Source: Mycolicibacterium duvalii
GTDB taxonomy: Bacteria; Actinomycetota; Actinomycetes; Mycobacteriales; Mycobacteriaceae
Reading direction: 5' to 3'
DNA length: 64,000 bases
NCBI RefSeq assembly: GCF_010726645.1
Contig: NZ_AP022563.1
Coordinates: forward strand, 2,418,001-2,482,000
Position 1 is the stretch's first letter. The number at the start of each line of letters is the position of its first letter. A model generated the notes under the pieces. The model was not told where the DNA came from. It ran no database searches and saw only the letters and a list, made by a program, of their open reading frames with translations. Below, piece by piece: positions 25,748 to 34,626 of the stretch. Both the position numbers and the translations under genes were made by a program.

Positions 25748-26904
25748 AGCCACTCCACACGGCGCGGCGCGCCGCTGCGCTGGCCATGGTAACGATGCTC
25801 GCCGCGACGGCATGCGCCTTTGAGGGGGTGAACTCGCTACCGCTGCCCGGCACGGTCGGACGGGAGGACGGTGCGTCCATATTCACCGTCGAGCTCGCCA
25901 ACGTCGGTACCCTCGAAAGCAATTCGCCGGTGCTGGTCGATGACGTGGTGGTCGGTAGCATTCGCAGCATCGGGATCGCGGGGCGGCACGCCGAGGTGAC
26001 GATCCGAGTGCAGCGCGGCGTCGAGATCCCGGCGAACGCGATCGCCACGGTGGGACAGACCAGTCTGCTCGGCTCGATGCACCTCGAACTCGCCCCGCCC
26101 GGCGGCGAGCGCCCCGCCGGTGTGTTGGCCTCCGGCGCCACCATCGGTCTGGACCGATCGTCGACCTACCCCTCCACCGAACAGACGCTGGCCGCGCTGT
26201 CGACGGTGGTCAACGCCGGTGGCCTGGGCCAGATCGGCGACGTCGTGCATTCCTTCAACGACGTCTTCACCGGCCGTCAGAGCGACATTCGCGAGCTGCT
26301 GGGCAGACTCGACACCTTTGTCGGCGTGCTGTCGGCTCAGACCGCCGACATCCTGGCCACGATCACCGAACTCGATCGGTTCGCCGCGACCGTGAACGCC
26401 CAGCGCGACGTGGTCAGCAGAGCACTTCGCGACATTCCGCCCGCGCTGGAAGCGCTGCTGCGCCAGCGGCCCCGCTTGATCGAGGCGCTCGACGCGCTGC
26501 GCCGGTTCAGCGACACCGCGGCCACCGTGATCCACTCGGTCGAAACCGATCTGGTGGCCAACCTCGCACACCTGGAACCGGTCTTCCGCGCCCTGTCCGA
26601 CGTCGGACCTGACATCGGCACGGGGCTGGGTTATGCGCTGACGTTTCCGTTAAACCAGAACATCATCGACCGCGGCGTGCGCGGTGACTACATGAACCTG
26701 TTCGTCACCGTCGACCTGACGCTGGGCCGCTTCAAGCGGGGCCTGCTGGCCGGGACCTCGTTCGGTGACGAGAACGCCCCGCTGGTGCCCGCACCGGGCG
26801 ACCCCGGCTATGACACGTTTTATTCGAAGAACGCCCAGGGCCAGGCGGTGGCGCCGCCGCCCGGGGTGATGGGACCCGACCGGTTGCCGACGGGTGGCGG
26901 CTGA
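25744..26904 (+). CDS. mceE: MceE-type lipoprotein (LprN-like)
   Basis: 386 residues. The signal ends in ATAC followed by AFEGVNSLPLPG; a lipidated Cys followed by this Asn-Ser-Leu-Pro-Leu-Pro motif marks MceE lipoproteins. MCE domain and helical region follow. The GTG at 25744 is set by GTGA coupling to mceD. The protein probably anchors the outer side of the Mce complex. Confidence 0.9.
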   Translation: MKPLHTARRAAALAMVTMLAATACAFEGVNSLPLPGTVGREDGASIFTVELANVGTLESNSPVLVDDVVVGSIRSIGIAGRHAEVTIRVQRGVEIPANAIATVGQTSLLGSMHLELAPPGGERPAGVLASGATIGLDRSSTYPSTEQTLAALSTVVNAGGLGQIGDVVHSFNDVFTGRQSDIRELLGRLDTFVGVLSAQTADILATITELDRFAATVNAQRDVVSRALRDIPPALEALLRQRPRLIEALDALRRFSDTAATVIHSVETDLVANLAHLEPVFRALSDVGPDIGTGLGYALTFPLNQNIIDRGVRGDYMNLFVTVDLTLGRFKRGLLAGTSFGDENAPLVPAPGDPGYDTFYSKNAQGQAVAPPPGVMGPDRLPTGGG

Positions 26905-28364
26905 TGCTCACCGGGATGGTGCGGATTCAGTTGACGCTGTTCGCGATCGCGTCGATCGTCGGGATCTCGGTGATGGTCGTGCAGTACATCCGCGTGCCGA
27001 CGCTGCTCGGGGTCGGACGCCTCGAGATCGCGTTGCAGCTACCCGAGGCCGGCGGGCTGTACCGTTTCGCCAATGTCACCTACCGGGGCGTGCAGATCGG
27101 CAAGGTGACCGCCGTCGACGTCCATCGCGACGGCGCCCTCGCCACGCTGTCTTTGGCGGATTCGCCCCGGGTGCCGGCCGATCTGCAGGCCGAGGTGCGC
27201 AGCGTGTCAGCCGTCGGCGAACAGTACGTCGATCTGCAGCCCCGCACCGACTCTGGGCCTTACCTCGAAGACGGCGCGGTGATCCCCACGTCGGCGGTGA
27301 CCGTCCCGCAGCAGGTCGCGCCCATGATGCGGAATCTCAGCGCGCTGGTGACCAGCATCCCGAAGGACAAACTCGACAGGTTGCTCGACGAGTCGTTCAC
27401 CGCGTTCCACGGGGCGGGCTACGACCTGCAGACACTGACCGAGTCCACCTCGCGGATCGCCGCTGACACCGACAGCGTGGCCGATCGCACCTCGGCGCTG
27501 ATCGAGGACAGCGCCCCGGTGCTCGACGGCCAGGTCGCCGGCGCCGACGCGCTGGCGACCTGGTCGGCCCGGCTGGCCGCGCTCAGCGCCCAGCTGGTGG
27601 CCCGCGACCCGGAGATCCGTACCATCATCGAGTCGGGATCCCCTGCAGCGCAGGAAGTCTCGCAGCTCCTCGAGCAGGTGCGGCCGACTCTGCCGGTGCT
27701 GTTGGCCAACCTGACGTCGCTGGGCCAGGTGGGACTGACCTATCGACCCGGGCTCGAGCAGCTCCTGGTGCTCCTGCCGCCGGCTTCGGCGTTCTACCAG
27801 TCCGCGGTCGGCTCCAACAACGCCACCGGCATCCCGGTCGGGGACTTCCGGATCTCGGTCGACGACCCTCCCGCGTGCACCGTCGGGTTTCTCCCGCCGT
27901 CGTCGTGGCGGTCACCGGCGGACACCACCACCATCGACACGCCCGACGGTCTGTACTGCAAACTGCCGCAGGACTCCCCGATCGCGGTGCGCGGAGTGCG
28001 CAACCTTCCGTGTATGGATGTTCCCGGCAAGCGCGCGCCGACCGTCGAGTTGTGCCGTAGCGACCGAGGTTTCCAGCCGCTGGCCGCCCGTCAGCACGCG
28101 CTGGGACCGTACCCGTTCGATCCCAACCTCATCGGGCAGGGCGTCGCACCCGATGACCGGGTCACGCGCGACGAGCGGCTGTTCAGCCCGCCGGCCGGCA
28201 CTCCGATGCCGCCCGAAGCGCCCCCACCCTCGCCGGTCGCGGTCGCCACCTACGACCCGCAAACCGGTCGGGTCGCCACCGACGACGGCAGGGCCGTGCA
28301 GCAGACCGATCTGGTGGCGCCCGCCGACAGCTGGGAGGACCTGGTATGGCCCACCGTGCCCTGA
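26904..28364 (+). CDS. mceF: MceF-type protein
   Basis: 486 residues, the longest of the set. N-terminal anchor (about 9-30), MCE domain (YRFANVTYRGVQIGKV), helical region and a long C-terminal tail rich in Pro (SPPAGTPMPPEAPPPSP). The start shares a base with the mceE stop. The next gene starts 19 bp inside its 3' end. Confidence 0.88.
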   Translation: MLTGMVRIQLTLFAIASIVGISVMVVQYIRVPTLLGVGRLEIALQLPEAGGLYRFANVTYRGVQIGKVTAVDVHRDGALATLSLADSPRVPADLQAEVRSVSAVGEQYVDLQPRTDSGPYLEDGAVIPTSAVTVPQQVAPMMRNLSALVTSIPKDKLDRLLDESFTAFHGAGYDLQTLTESTSRIAADTDSVADRTSALIEDSAPVLDGQVAGADALATWSARLAALSAQLVARDPEIRTIIESGSPAAQEVSQLLEQVRPTLPVLLANLTSLGQVGLTYRPGLEQLLVLLPPASAFYQSAVGSNNATGIPVGDFRISVDDPPACTVGFLPPSSWRSPADTTTIDTPDGLYCKLPQDSPIAVRGVRNLPCMDVPGKRAPTVELCRSDRGFQPLAARQHALGPYPFDPNLIGQGVAPDDRVTRDERLFSPPAGTPMPPEAPPPSPVAVATYDPQTGRVATDDGRAVQQTDLVAPADSWEDLVWPTVP

Positions 28365-28843
28365 TCCTCGCGTCGTGCCTGTTCGCCGGGGCAGCCACGC
28401 ATCTGGGCGGCGCTGCTCAGGCCTCCCCCGACGTCGCGCTCAACGGCACGTTCACCGCGCGCTCCGACGGGTTGTGGGCCACGACCAACGAGATCATGGT
28501 CTACCAGCCTGACGTCGTGGCCACCTGGACGGTCACGTCGTCGTGCACCACCTTCCAGGACTGCACCGGCACCGTGATCAGCGATCAGGGCTGGACCGCC
28601 GAACTGGTGTATCAGAGTCAGCGCTGGAAGGCCGCCCACGTCATCGAGGGGTGGCAGCGGTGTCCGGACGGCAGCACCGCGCCAGGCGAGCAGACCTTCA
28701 CATTCTGGGCGGCACGGCTGGACGCCCCGGACCGCCACGACCGGCTCAGCGGCTGGGATCAGACGATCGGCCCCAGCGGCGCGTGCGGGGTGAACCGGTC
28801 GCTCAACGTGCGGATGCCGTTCACGCTGACCCGGATCGGGTGA
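28346..28843 (+). CDS. Secreted protein of unknown function, last gene of the mce operon
   Basis: 165 residues with a probable signal peptide (Ala-rich segment ending near AQA, residue 26) and four to six cysteines that could form disulfides (SSCTTFQDC, QRCPDG, GACGVN). No named domain recognised. Small secreted proteins also follow mce3F in M. tuberculosis, so it is likely Mce-associated. It overlaps mceF by 19 bp and its stop is immediately next to the stop of the convergent Rv2901c homologue, with no gap. Confidence 0.7.
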   Translation: MAHRALILASCLFAGAATHLGGAAQASPDVALNGTFTARSDGLWATTNEIMVYQPDVVATWTVTSSCTTFQDCTGTVISDQGWTAELVYQSQRWKAAHVIEGWQRCPDGSTAPGEQTFTFWAARLDAPDRHDRLSGWDQTIGPSGACGVNRSLNVRMPFTLTRIG

Positions 28844-29149
28844 CTACTCGGGCAGCCGCAGCTCGGGCTTCTCGACCTCTTCGATGTTGACGTCTTTGAA
28901 GGTGATGACCCGGACCTGCTTGACGAAACGTGCCGGCCGGTACATGTCCCACACCCACGCATCGCCGAGGCGCAGCTCGAAATACACCTCGCCGTCGGCG
29001 TTGTGGGGTAGCAGCTCCACACTGTTGGCCAGGTAGAAGCGACGTTCGGTTTCGACGACATAGCTGAACTGCCCGACGATGTCCTTGTACTCCCGGTACA
29101 GCGAGAGCTCCATCTCGGTTTCGTACTTCTCGAGATCTTCGGCACTCAT
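28844..29149 (-). CDS. DUF2469 conserved protein (Rv2901c homologue)
   Basis: 101 residues, acidic, conserved in actinobacteria and always next to rnhB. It starts [20 protein letters not shown], the typical family N-terminus. Function not established. Its ATG overlaps the rnhB stop (ATGA). Confidence 0.88.
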   Translation of the reverse strand: MSAEDLEKYETEMELSLYREYKDIVGQFSYVVETERRFYLANSVELLPHNADGEVYFELRLGDAWVWDMYRPARFVKQVRVITFKDVNIEEVEKPELRLPE

Positions 29150-29928
29150 CGGCTCAGCTGTCCTTCATGTAGGTCGGAGTCCATCGGGCCCATTGCGCTC
29201 ATCTTCCCGCACGCGAGTTCGCCATGTTCTCCGGGTTCCCATTCCCACTGGGTCGACGAACCCACTTCGCGATCGCAGGTGACCAGCCGCCGCACGTTGA
29301 TGAAGGAATAGCGGTGCTGACGTGACGGCCCGAGCGCCGCCAGCGCCGCGCTGTGGGCACGTGTGCTGTAGCCCTTGTGCTCGGCGAACCCGTACCCCGG
29401 GTGCTCGTCCTCCATCGCCACCATCAGCCGGTCCCGGCTCACCTTGGCCAGAACACTGGCCGCGGCGATACACGCCGCCGCCGCATCACCGCCGACGACG
29501 GGCAGCGACGGCATCGGCAGACCCGGCACCCGGAAGCCGTCGGACAGGACATAGCCGGGGCGCACCGCAAGGCCGGCGACCGCCCGCCGCATCCCTTCGA
29601 TGTTGGCCACGTGCACGCCGCGGCGGTCCACCTCCACCGACGGGATGTACACCACGTGATAGGCCAACGCATACCGCTTGATCAGCGGGAACAACCGCTC
29701 ACGTTCGGCTTCGCCGAGCTTCTTCGAGTCATCGAGCGCCGACAGGCTGTCGAGCCGATTGGGGCCGAGCACGCAGGCGGCCACCACCAGCGGACCCGCA
29801 CACGCACCCCGTCCGACCTCGTCGACACCGGCCACCGGGCCGAGCCCGGCGCGGTAGAGCGCCGACTCCAGGGTGCGCAGTCCCGAGGCTTTGCGGATCA
29901 CCGTCCGGGGTGGCCACGCAGCACGCAC
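29146..29928 (-). CDS. rnhB: Ribonuclease HII
   Basis: 260 residues. The catalytic motif [13 protein letters not shown] (Asp, Glu) near residue 34 and LDDSKKLG identify RNase HII, which removes ribonucleotides embedded in DNA. The GTG at 29928 is 16 bp after lepB. The C-terminus is longer than in enteric enzymes, normal for mycobacteria. Confidence 0.95.
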   Translation of the reverse strand: MRAAWPPRTVIRKASGLRTLESALYRAGLGPVAGVDEVGRGACAGPLVVAACVLGPNRLDSLSALDDSKKLGEAERERLFPLIKRYALAYHVVYIPSVEVDRRGVHVANIEGMRRAVAGLAVRPGYVLSDGFRVPGLPMPSLPVVGGDAAAACIAAASVLAKVSRDRLMVAMEDEHPGYGFAEHKGYSTRAHSAALAALGPSRQHRYSFINVRRLVTCDREVGSSTQWEWEPGEHGELACGKMSAMGPMDSDLHEGQLSR

Positions 29929-29944
29929 GTCCGAGGCCTCCTGT

Positions 29945-30763
29945 TCAGGTCTGCGGGTTGAACGAGCTCACCCCACCCCACCGCGACGGGGGCCAGGCGA
30001 TGAACTGTGCCTTGCCGATCACATTCTCCACCGGGATGGTGCCGGGGACCGGGTCCCCCGTACAGATCAGGCCGCGTTGTGCGTCGTCGGGTTCGTTCGC
30101 GCAGTGGCTCCGCGAATCCGCCGAGTGCGTGCGGTTGTCCCCCATCACCCACAACCTGCCCTCGGGGACCTTGACCGGGCCGAACTCGTTGCCCAGGCAC
30201 GGGTAGACCGCAGGGTCGGCATTGAGCGTCTCGGTGTCCAGATAGGGCTCATCGAGCGGCTTGCCGTCCACGGTCAATCCGGTGTCGAGACGACACTGCA
30301 CCGTCTGACCGCCCACCGCGATGATCCTCTTGACGAGGTTGTTCTCGTCGGGTGGGACGAACCCGACCACCGACAGCGCGTTCTGCACCCAGCGCAGCGC
30401 CGGATTGTCCGATCGGATCGACTGGTAGCCGATGTTCCAGTTCGGCGGCCCCTTGAACACGACCACGTCGCCGGGGCGCGGCGAGGTGAAGTTGTAGCTG
30501 AGCTTGTCGACCATGATCCGGTCCCCGACGCAGCCGTCACACCCGTGCAGCGTCGGCTCCATCGACTCCGACGGGATCAGGTACGGACGGGCGATGAACG
30601 TCAGCATGACGTAGTACAGGACCACCGCGATGGTGATCAAGATCGCGGCTTCGCGCAGCGCGCCGCCCTTTTTCTTGTCCGACTTCTTGCCGTCCTCCGC
30701 TGCGGCGTCCGCCTCGGAGGTGTGCTCGGGCTGGGGGTCGTCGGGCGTGGGGGGTCCGCTCAC
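29945..30763 (-). CDS. lepB: Signal peptidase I
   Basis: 272 residues. A charged N-terminus (Lys-rich at 27-34) precedes one membrane helix (about 40-62), then the catalytic Ser in [10 protein letters not shown] and the Lys in [20 protein letters not shown] is box E. It cleaves signal peptides of exported proteins. GTG start at 30763. Confidence 0.95.
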   Translation of the reverse strand: MSGPPTPDDPQPEHTSEADAAAEDGKKSDKKKGGALREAAILITIAVVLYYVMLTFIARPYLIPSESMEPTLHGCDGCVGDRIMVDKLSYNFTSPRPGDVVVFKGPPNWNIGYQSIRSDNPALRWVQNALSVVGFVPPDENNLVKRIIAVGGQTVQCRLDTGLTVDGKPLDEPYLDTETLNADPAVYPCLGNEFGPVKVPEGRLWVMGDNRTHSADSRSHCANEPDDAQRGLICTGDPVPGTIPVENVIGKAQFIAWPPSRWGGVSSFNPQT

Positions 30764-30810
30764 AAGATCAGACTAGCCAGCACGCACCGGGTACCCGGCC
30801 GGCGGGCAGA

Positions 30811-31152
30811 TCAGCGCTTTTCCTTGATCTTCGCCTTCTTGCCACGCAACTCGCGCAGGTAGTACAGCTTGGCGCGGCGGACGTCACCGCGGGTGACGAC
30901 GTCGATGTGGTCGATGTTGGGCGAGTGCACGGGGAACGTGCGCTCGACACCGACGCCGTAGCTCTCCTTGCGCACGGTGAAGGTCTCCCGCACGCCGCCG
31001 CCCTGCCGGCGGATGACCACGCCCTTGAAGACCTGAATGCGCTCCTTGGAGCCCTCGATGACCTTCACGTGGACGTTGAGCGTGTCGCCGGGGCCGAAAT
31101 CGGGCACATCGTCGCGCAACGACGTCTGGTCGACGAAATCGAGCGTGTTCAT
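30811..31152 (-). CDS. rplS: Ribosomal protein L19
   Basis: 113 residues, full length: [35 protein letters not shown] and a basic C-terminus. It lies at the 30S-50S interface. The ATG at 31152 has AGGAAG eight bases upstream. The 290 bp upstream (31153-31444) hold no gene that I can support, only the leaders of rplS and lppW. Confidence 0.95.
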   Translation of the reverse strand: MNTLDFVDQTSLRDDVPDFGPGDTLNVHVKVIEGSKERIQVFKGVVIRRQGGGVRETFTVRKESYGVGVERTFPVHSPNIDHIDVVTRGDVRRAKLYYLRELRGKKAKIKEKR

Positions 31153-31444
31153 CGGTGACACTTCCTTGCTGATCGCGGCTCCGGGCGACGTCGTGGTGAC
31201 GCGCTACAGCCGTAGTTTGTTCGGGCGTCTGGGGTGCGGTCGTGCAGCAGAGCGGGGTTCACCCGTTTCCGGCCGTGCACAGACAACTGCCCAATTGTGC
31301 CAGACGGAGGCCCGAACCCCGAAATCCGCCGCCGCCGGTCGTCGAGCACGCCGAGTCTGTTGCGTCTAGCCTGGTAGACACGGGGTATCGGGCGATAACA
31401 GCCCCGCGAACGGGTGCGGATGGCGAAGAAGACGGAGGCAACCC

Positions 31445-32386
31445 ATGCGTTGGCGGCCGCACAGGCTGGTCACAACCACCGCTGCCCTGACCGTCGCCGC
31501 GCTCACGCTCGGCGGATGTCACGCACAGGTCGACGGTGCACCTCCGGTGCCGACAGCCGCTCCGCTGACGGTGGTGGCCCCGCTGGGCACCATGGCCCCG
31601 CTGCCGGAACGACCGCCCGACGAGCCGGCGTTCGCCTTCGCCGGTCTCGCCGACCGGACGGCGCAGGCCACCGCGCAGGCCGCCGACTCCGGCGCTGACC
31701 TGACCGTCGCGGTGCTCGACCGCAACACCGGCCAGTTGGTGACCAACAGAAACGATCGCACCATCGCAATCGCCTCGGTGGTCAAGCTGTTCATCGCCGA
31801 CGACCTGCTGCTACAGGTTGCCGAGGGCACCACGACACTGTCGCCACAGGATCGGCAGGCCCTCGACGTGATGCTGCGCGCCTCCGACGACAGCGCCGCC
31901 GAGGTGTTCTGGAACCGCAGCGGAGGTTCCGCGATCATCGATCGGGTCGTCGCACGCTACGGGCTGTCGTCGACTCAGCGGCCGGGCAACGGACGCTGGT
32001 TCAACACCGTCAGCACCGTGACCGACCTGGTCAGCTACTACGACAAGCTGCTGGCCGGGTCCGGCGGTCTGCCTGCCGAGCAAGCCAGGATCATCCTCGA
32101 CAACCTCGCGGCCTCGACGCCGACCGCGCCCGACGGGATGGTGCCCGGCGGGGTGTACCCGCAGCGCTTCGGTATCCCCGAAGGGCTTCCCCGCGAGCGC
32201 GTCGCCGTCAAGCAAGGCTGGATGTGCTGCATCGGCGCCGACTGGATGCATCTGTCCACCGGTGTCATCGGCGCCGACCGTCGCTACGTCATGGCCATCG
32301 CCGCCATGCAGCCCGGCGACGCCGAGACCGCGCGCCGGACGTTGACCGACGCGGTCCGGACCCTGTTCCCGGAGGGACAGATCTGA
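31445..32386 (+). CDS. lppW: LppW-type lipoprotein, serine-hydrolase (PBP/beta-lactamase-like) fold
   Basis: 313 residues. A signal ends in the lipobox LGGC (Cys near 24), followed by a Pro-rich linker and a domain resembling class A beta-lactamases: SVVK (SxxK) near 112, SDDSAAEVF near 146 (SDN-like) and KQGW near 260 (KTG-like). Position between rplS and trmD matches M. tuberculosis lppW (Rv2905). Catalytic activity is not established. Its stop lies within a tandem repeat shared with the 3' end of trmD. Confidence 0.85.
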   Translation: MRWRPHRLVTTTAALTVAALTLGGCHAQVDGAPPVPTAAPLTVVAPLGTMAPLPERPPDEPAFAFAGLADRTAQATAQAADSGADLTVAVLDRNTGQLVTNRNDRTIAIASVVKLFIADDLLLQVAEGTTTLSPQDRQALDVMLRASDDSAAEVFWNRSGGSAIIDRVVARYGLSSTQRPGNGRWFNTVSTVTDLVSYYDKLLAGSGGLPAEQARIILDNLAASTPTAPDGMVPGGVYPQRFGIPEGLPRERVAVKQGWMCCIGADWMHLSTGVIGADRRYVMAIAAMQPGDAETARRTLTDAVRTLFPEGQI

Positions 32387-32410
32387 CACCGTTCCCGGAG
32401 GGACAGATCT
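32365..32410. repeat. Two tandem copies of a 20-bp hairpin-forming repeat at the lppW/trmD junction
   Basis: GTTCCCGGAGGGACAGATCT occurs at 32365-32384 and 32391-32410. The repeats carry the lppW stop and the trmD stop. The first copy, with its flank, forms an imperfect hairpin (CTGTTCCC/GGGACAG), so it may act as a bidirectional terminator. Confidence 0.7.
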
Positions 32411-33095
32411 AGCCCAGCAGGTCGGGTCGGCGCTCCTGGGTGCGCCGACGGCCCTGCTCGCGGCGCCACGCGGCGATGCGGGCATGATCGCCGGACAGCA
32501 GCACCTCGGGCACGTCGAGGCCGCGCCAGCTCGCCGGGCGCGTGTAGCTCGGCCCTTCCAGCAGGCCACCCACCGACTCCGAATGCGAATCGTCTTGATG
32601 CGAGGCGGGATTGCCGAGCACATCCGGCAACAACCGCGCCACGGCTTCGATCATCACCACCGCTGCGGACTCACCGCCGGGGAGCACATAGTCACCGATC
32701 GACACCTCCTCGACACGCATCCGCCGTGCGGCGTCATCGATCACCCGCTGGTCGATTCCCTCGTAGCGGCCGCAGGCGAACACCAGGTGCCTTTCGCTGC
32801 TCCAGCGTTGCGCCACCGACTGCCGGAACAGCCGACCGGCCGGTGACGGCACCACCAGAAGCGTTTCGGCAGTACAGATGTCGTCGAGAGCCTCCCCCCA
32901 TACGGGGGCCTTCATCACCATCCCCGGGCCGCCGCCGTAGGGCGAATCGTCGACCGAGCGGTGCACGTCGTGCGTCCAGTCCCGTAGGTCGTGCACGGCC
33001 AGGTCGATGATGCCCGCCTCGATCGCCTTGCCGGGCAACGCCTGTCGCAGTGGTTGCAGGAATTCGGGGAAGATCGTGACGACGTCTATCCGCAC
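32409..33095 (-). CDS. trmD: tRNA (guanine37-N1)-methyltransferase
   Basis: 228 residues. The SPOUT trefoil-knot motif [25 protein letters not shown] and CGRYEGID are all present. It methylates G37 of tRNAs to prevent frameshifting. The GTG start at 33095 is 12 bp after rimM in the rpsP-khpA-rimM-trmD operon. Confidence 0.95.
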   Translation of the reverse strand: MRIDVVTIFPEFLQPLRQALPGKAIEAGIIDLAVHDLRDWTHDVHRSVDDSPYGGGPGMVMKAPVWGEALDDICTAETLLVVPSPAGRLFRQSVAQRWSSERHLVFACGRYEGIDQRVIDDAARRMRVEEVSIGDYVLPGGESAAVVMIEAVARLLPDVLGNPASHQDDSHSESVGGLLEGPSYTRPASWRGLDVPEVLLSGDHARIAAWRREQGRRRTQERRPDLLG

Positions 33096-33107
33096 AGCTT
33101 CGCCTCT

Positions 33108-33626
33108 CTAGAGTTCGAGCAGGCCCTCGGGTGGATCGATCGTCACCTTCTGATCCGCCAGCGACACCGAGGTCACGATCGCCGACACGAACGGGACCAG
33201 TACCTCGTTACCGGCGGCCGCCCGCACCGCGAGCAGTTCTCCTGCGGCGGTGTGCAATACCTCCGTCACGGTGCCGACCCTGTCCCCGGCGACGGTCCAG
33301 ACCGTCAGCCCTTCGAGCTGATGGTCGTAGAACTCGTCGGGGTCTTCGATCGGGGGGAGGTGGGCGGCATCCACCACGAACACGGTGCCGCGCAATCGGT
33401 CGGCGGCTTCGCGGTCGGCCACCCCGGTCAGGCGCATCAGCAGCCGACCGCCGTGCGCGCGCACCGAGTCGATCACATAGTCGCGCTGAGCGCCCCCCTT
33501 GGCGGACCGGCCCCGCAGGGTCGCTCCGGCCACGAAGCGATCCTCCGGGTCGTCGGTGCGGATCTCGACGGCAACCTCACCGGTGACGCCGTGCGCCTTG
33601 ACGACGCGTCCGATCACCAACTCCAT
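33108..33626 (-). CDS. rimM: 16S rRNA processing protein RimM
   Basis: 172 residues. N-terminal RimM barrel ([15 protein letters not shown]) and C-terminal PRC barrel ([19 protein letters not shown]). It assists maturation of the 30S head with S19. It lies between khpA and trmD in the usual operon. Confidence 0.95.
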   Translation of the reverse strand: MELVIGRVVKAHGVTGEVAVEIRTDDPEDRFVAGATLRGRSAKGGAQRDYVIDSVRAHGGRLLMRLTGVADREAADRLRGTVFVVDAAHLPPIEDPDEFYDHQLEGLTVWTVAGDRVGTVTEVLHTAAGELLAVRAAAGNEVLVPFVSAIVTSVSLADQKVTIDPPEGLLEL

Positions 33627-33668
33627 TCCGGCCCGTCCGATCTGCGCTGTGCGGGTGCCGCCCGTGCT

Positions 33669-33911
33669 CTACCGGTCGGTGTCGACCACGTCGACGCGGA
33701 TGCCGCGGCCACCGATCCCGGCGACCAGGGTGCGCAGCGCGGTTGCGGTACGCCCACCGCGTCCGATGACCTTGCCGAGATCGTCGGGGTGCACGTGGAC
33801 CTCGACCGTCCGGCCACGGCGGTTGGTCACCATGTCGACACGCACATCGTCGGGGTTGTCGACGATGCCGCGGACCAGGTGCTCGACGGCGTCGACGACG
33901 ACAGAGCTCAT
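33669..33911 (-). CDS. khpA: KH-domain RNA-binding protein (KhpA, Rv2908c homologue)
   Basis: 80 residues, a single KH domain with GKVIGRGGRTATALR (the GxxG loop). KhpA proteins bind RNA with KhpB and influence cell-wall growth. The ATG at 33911 is 7 bp after rpsP. Confidence 0.92.
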   Translation of the reverse strand: MSSVVVDAVEHLVRGIVDNPDDVRVDMVTNRRGRTVEVHVHPDDLGKVIGRGGRTATALRTLVAGIGGRGIRVDVVDTDR

Positions 33912-33918
33912 CGCGGGC

Positions 33919-34455
33919 TCAGCTCTCGGCCGGCGCCGACTCGCCCGAGCCCTCCGTGGCACCGGCGACGGTCGCGTCCGCGCCTTCGGCGGCGGGCTCG
34001 GACTGGTCGGCGTTACCGGCCGGGTCGGCGGTCGCCTCGATGTCGGAGGCCGCCTTCTTAGCTGCGGGGGCCTTTTTCTTCTTCGGGGTGGTCGCCTCGG
34101 TGGTGGCACCACCGTCGGCCTCGGCGAGCGCGGCGTTGAACAGATCCAGCTTCGACGGCTTGGGTTCCTTGACCTTCAGCGTGCCCTCGGCACCCGGGAG
34201 GCCCTTGAACTTCTGCCAATCACCGGTGATCTTGAGCAGCGCCAACACAGGCTCGGTCGGCTGGGCACCCACGCCGAGCCAGTACTGGGCACGCTCGGAG
34301 TCGAGCTCGATCAGGCTGGGCTCTTCCTTCGGGTGGTACCGGCCGATCACCTCGATGGCGCGCCCGTCGCGGCGGGTGCGGGCGTCGGCGACGATGATGC
34401 GGTACTGCGGATTGCGGATCTTGCCAAGCCGGGTGAGCTTGATCTTGACAGCCAT
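33919..34455 (-). CDS. rpsP: Ribosomal protein S16, with mycobacterial C-terminal extension
   Basis: 178 residues. The first 85 are S16 ([27 protein letters not shown]). The rest is a low-complexity tail with a Lys-rich patch ([11 protein letters not shown]) and an acidic Ala/Glu-rich end, an extension known in mycobacteria. First gene of the rpsP-khpA-rimM-trmD operon. Confidence 0.95.
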   Translation of the reverse strand: MAVKIKLTRLGKIRNPQYRIIVADARTRRDGRAIEVIGRYHPKEEPSLIELDSERAQYWLGVGAQPTEPVLALLKITGDWQKFKGLPGAEGTLKVKEPKPSKLDLFNAALAEADGGATTEATTPKKKKAPAAKKAASDIEATADPAGNADQSEPAAEGADATVAGATEGSGESAPAES

Positions 34456-34626
34456 GAACGACTACTCCTACTGCGTTGCCACGCTGCAATTCAGCGATGC
34501 GGGCGGGTTGCCCGATCCGGTTTTGCCTTACGTGTGTGACCGCCGTACGGCCCATCCTGGACAGGAAGCCGCACGTGGACAGCGGCCTATTGTGCCAGAA
34601 CCGCCGCCCGCACCGGAAATCGCAGG

